DNA of 14,346 nucleotides from an uncultured Desulfobacterales bacterium. Its GTDB lineage: Bacteria; Desulfobacterota; Desulfobacteria; Desulfobacterales; G020354645. How positions within the stretch are numbered: position 1 is the first letter of the stretch; the number at the start of each line of letters is the position of its first letter. Positions 14,152 to 14,346 of the stretch are shown piece after piece. The notes under the pieces are model-generated. The model ran no database searches and had not been told where the DNA came from. It was given only the letters and a program-made list of their open reading frames with translations. Both the position numbers and the translations under genes were made by a program. The stretch lies in the NCBI GenBank assembly GCA_947259865.1, contig CAMYNZ010000045.1, forward strand, positions 1 to 14,346, written 5' to 3'.

Positions 14152-14346
14152 TTATTTTTGGTTCTTCTCCACTTTAGTTGGAGAAGAGGGTCCAAGGATT
14201 CCAGGGGTCAAGCCCGCCACAGAGACGGCGGGTAAAGATTCAAGTGTTTGTTTTCTAAAGACTTTATCAGCTTCTTTAGCATTCTTTCGCTTTCTAGAAT
14301 GTCTTTTTTGCCTACTCAATACACCGTTTTCAATATTTTTAAATCT
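14152..14346 (-). CDS. Possible C-terminal end of an unrecognised minus-strand gene (truncated by window edge)
   Basis: One minus-strand frame is open from the window edge for 64 codons to TAA at 14154-14152; the other two frames close within ten codons. The translation is lysine/arginine-rich (for example LSRQKRHSRKRKNAKEADK) and resembles no family I recognise. Support comes from the terminator about 30 bases downstream. Against it, the last third contains two perfect hairpins (14163-14187 and 14213-14232), more like intergenic DNA, and an open frame of this length can occur by chance. If it is not coding, this end of the window is simply a structured intergenic region. Confidence 0.25.
   Translation of the reverse strand, partial: RFKNIENGVLSRQKRHSRKRKNAKEADKVFRKQTLESLPAVSVAGLTPGILGPSSPTKVEKNQK
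14163..14187. repeat. Perfect 9-bp hairpin upstream of the transporter gene
   Basis: TTCTCCA and TGGAGAA (14165-14171 / 14179-14185) pair around a 7-base loop, with two further outer pairs (C14164-G14186, T14163-A14187). No T-run follows on either strand, so it does not look like an intrinsic terminator. A role as an operator or an RNA structure is possible but not shown. Confidence 0.4.
14213..14232. repeat. CCCGCC/GGCGGG hairpin, second occurrence
   Basis: A perfect 6-bp stem with an 8-base ACAGAGAC loop. The same stem sits at 9838-9856 after nusB, and GTCAAG precedes this one as CTCAAGAG precedes the other. This suggests a recurring intergenic hairpin, though six base pairs are too few to prove relationship. 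Confidence 0.35.

Overview
The window reads as a piece of a free-living anaerobic deltaproteobacterium (Desulfobacterota, probably a Desulfobacterales-like sulfate reducer). This rests on overall protein character, on the run rpmF / fab genes / nrdR / ribD-ribE-ribBA-ribH-nusB, on the acyl-CoA dehydrogenase family present, and on structured intergenic repeats. The lineage call is inference, because no rRNA or other marker is present. All genes up to 10782 are on the plus strand. One very long minus-strand gene fills 10847-14068.

Region 1 (1-4263) is a fatty-acid synthesis cluster. It holds the 3' end of rpmF (ribosomal protein bL32), then an acyl-CoA-dehydrogenase flavoenzyme, fabG, acpP and, after a 234-base structured gap, fabF. 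The genes that commonly follow rpmF (plsX, fabH, fabD) are absent, and the flavoenzyme sits in their place. Region 2 (4486-9805) is a nucleotide and riboflavin block: a dCMP-deaminase-like enzyme overlapping nrdR, then ribD, ribE, ribBA, ribH and nusB. All enzymes needed from GTP and ribulose-5-phosphate to riboflavin are present except the phosphatase step. No FMN riboswitch is visible. Region 3 (9806-10782) is a repeat-rich 341-base gap followed by a glyoxalase-II-like metallo-hydrolase. Region 4 (10847-14068, minus) is a 1073-residue RND/MMPL-type membrane transporter whose C-terminus carries a cyclic-nucleotide-binding-like domain and then a GGDEF-like domain that has lost its signature. 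A minus-strand terminator lies just upstream of it, and a weak candidate for the end of another minus-strand gene lies beyond that.

The gaps carry the least expected structure. A dispersed repeat with ends near TAGAAGTGGTWTCAAAA occurs three times in different states: a 26-base end-to-end palindrome containing the fabF stop codon, a 208-base full copy between ribE and ribBA, and a partial copy before the hydrolase gene. A different inverted repeat, built from GTTTTAAGTTTTAG units, separates ribD from ribE and supplies the last codons and stop of ribD. A third type, with AACGGGCY tandem units, lies between nusB and the hydrolase.

The observations most worth following are the acyl-CoA-dehydrogenase homologue next to acpP, which may act on acyl-ACP, the transporter fused to two apparently degenerate nucleotide-sensing domains, and the repeat family with ends that look like a non-autonomous mobile element.
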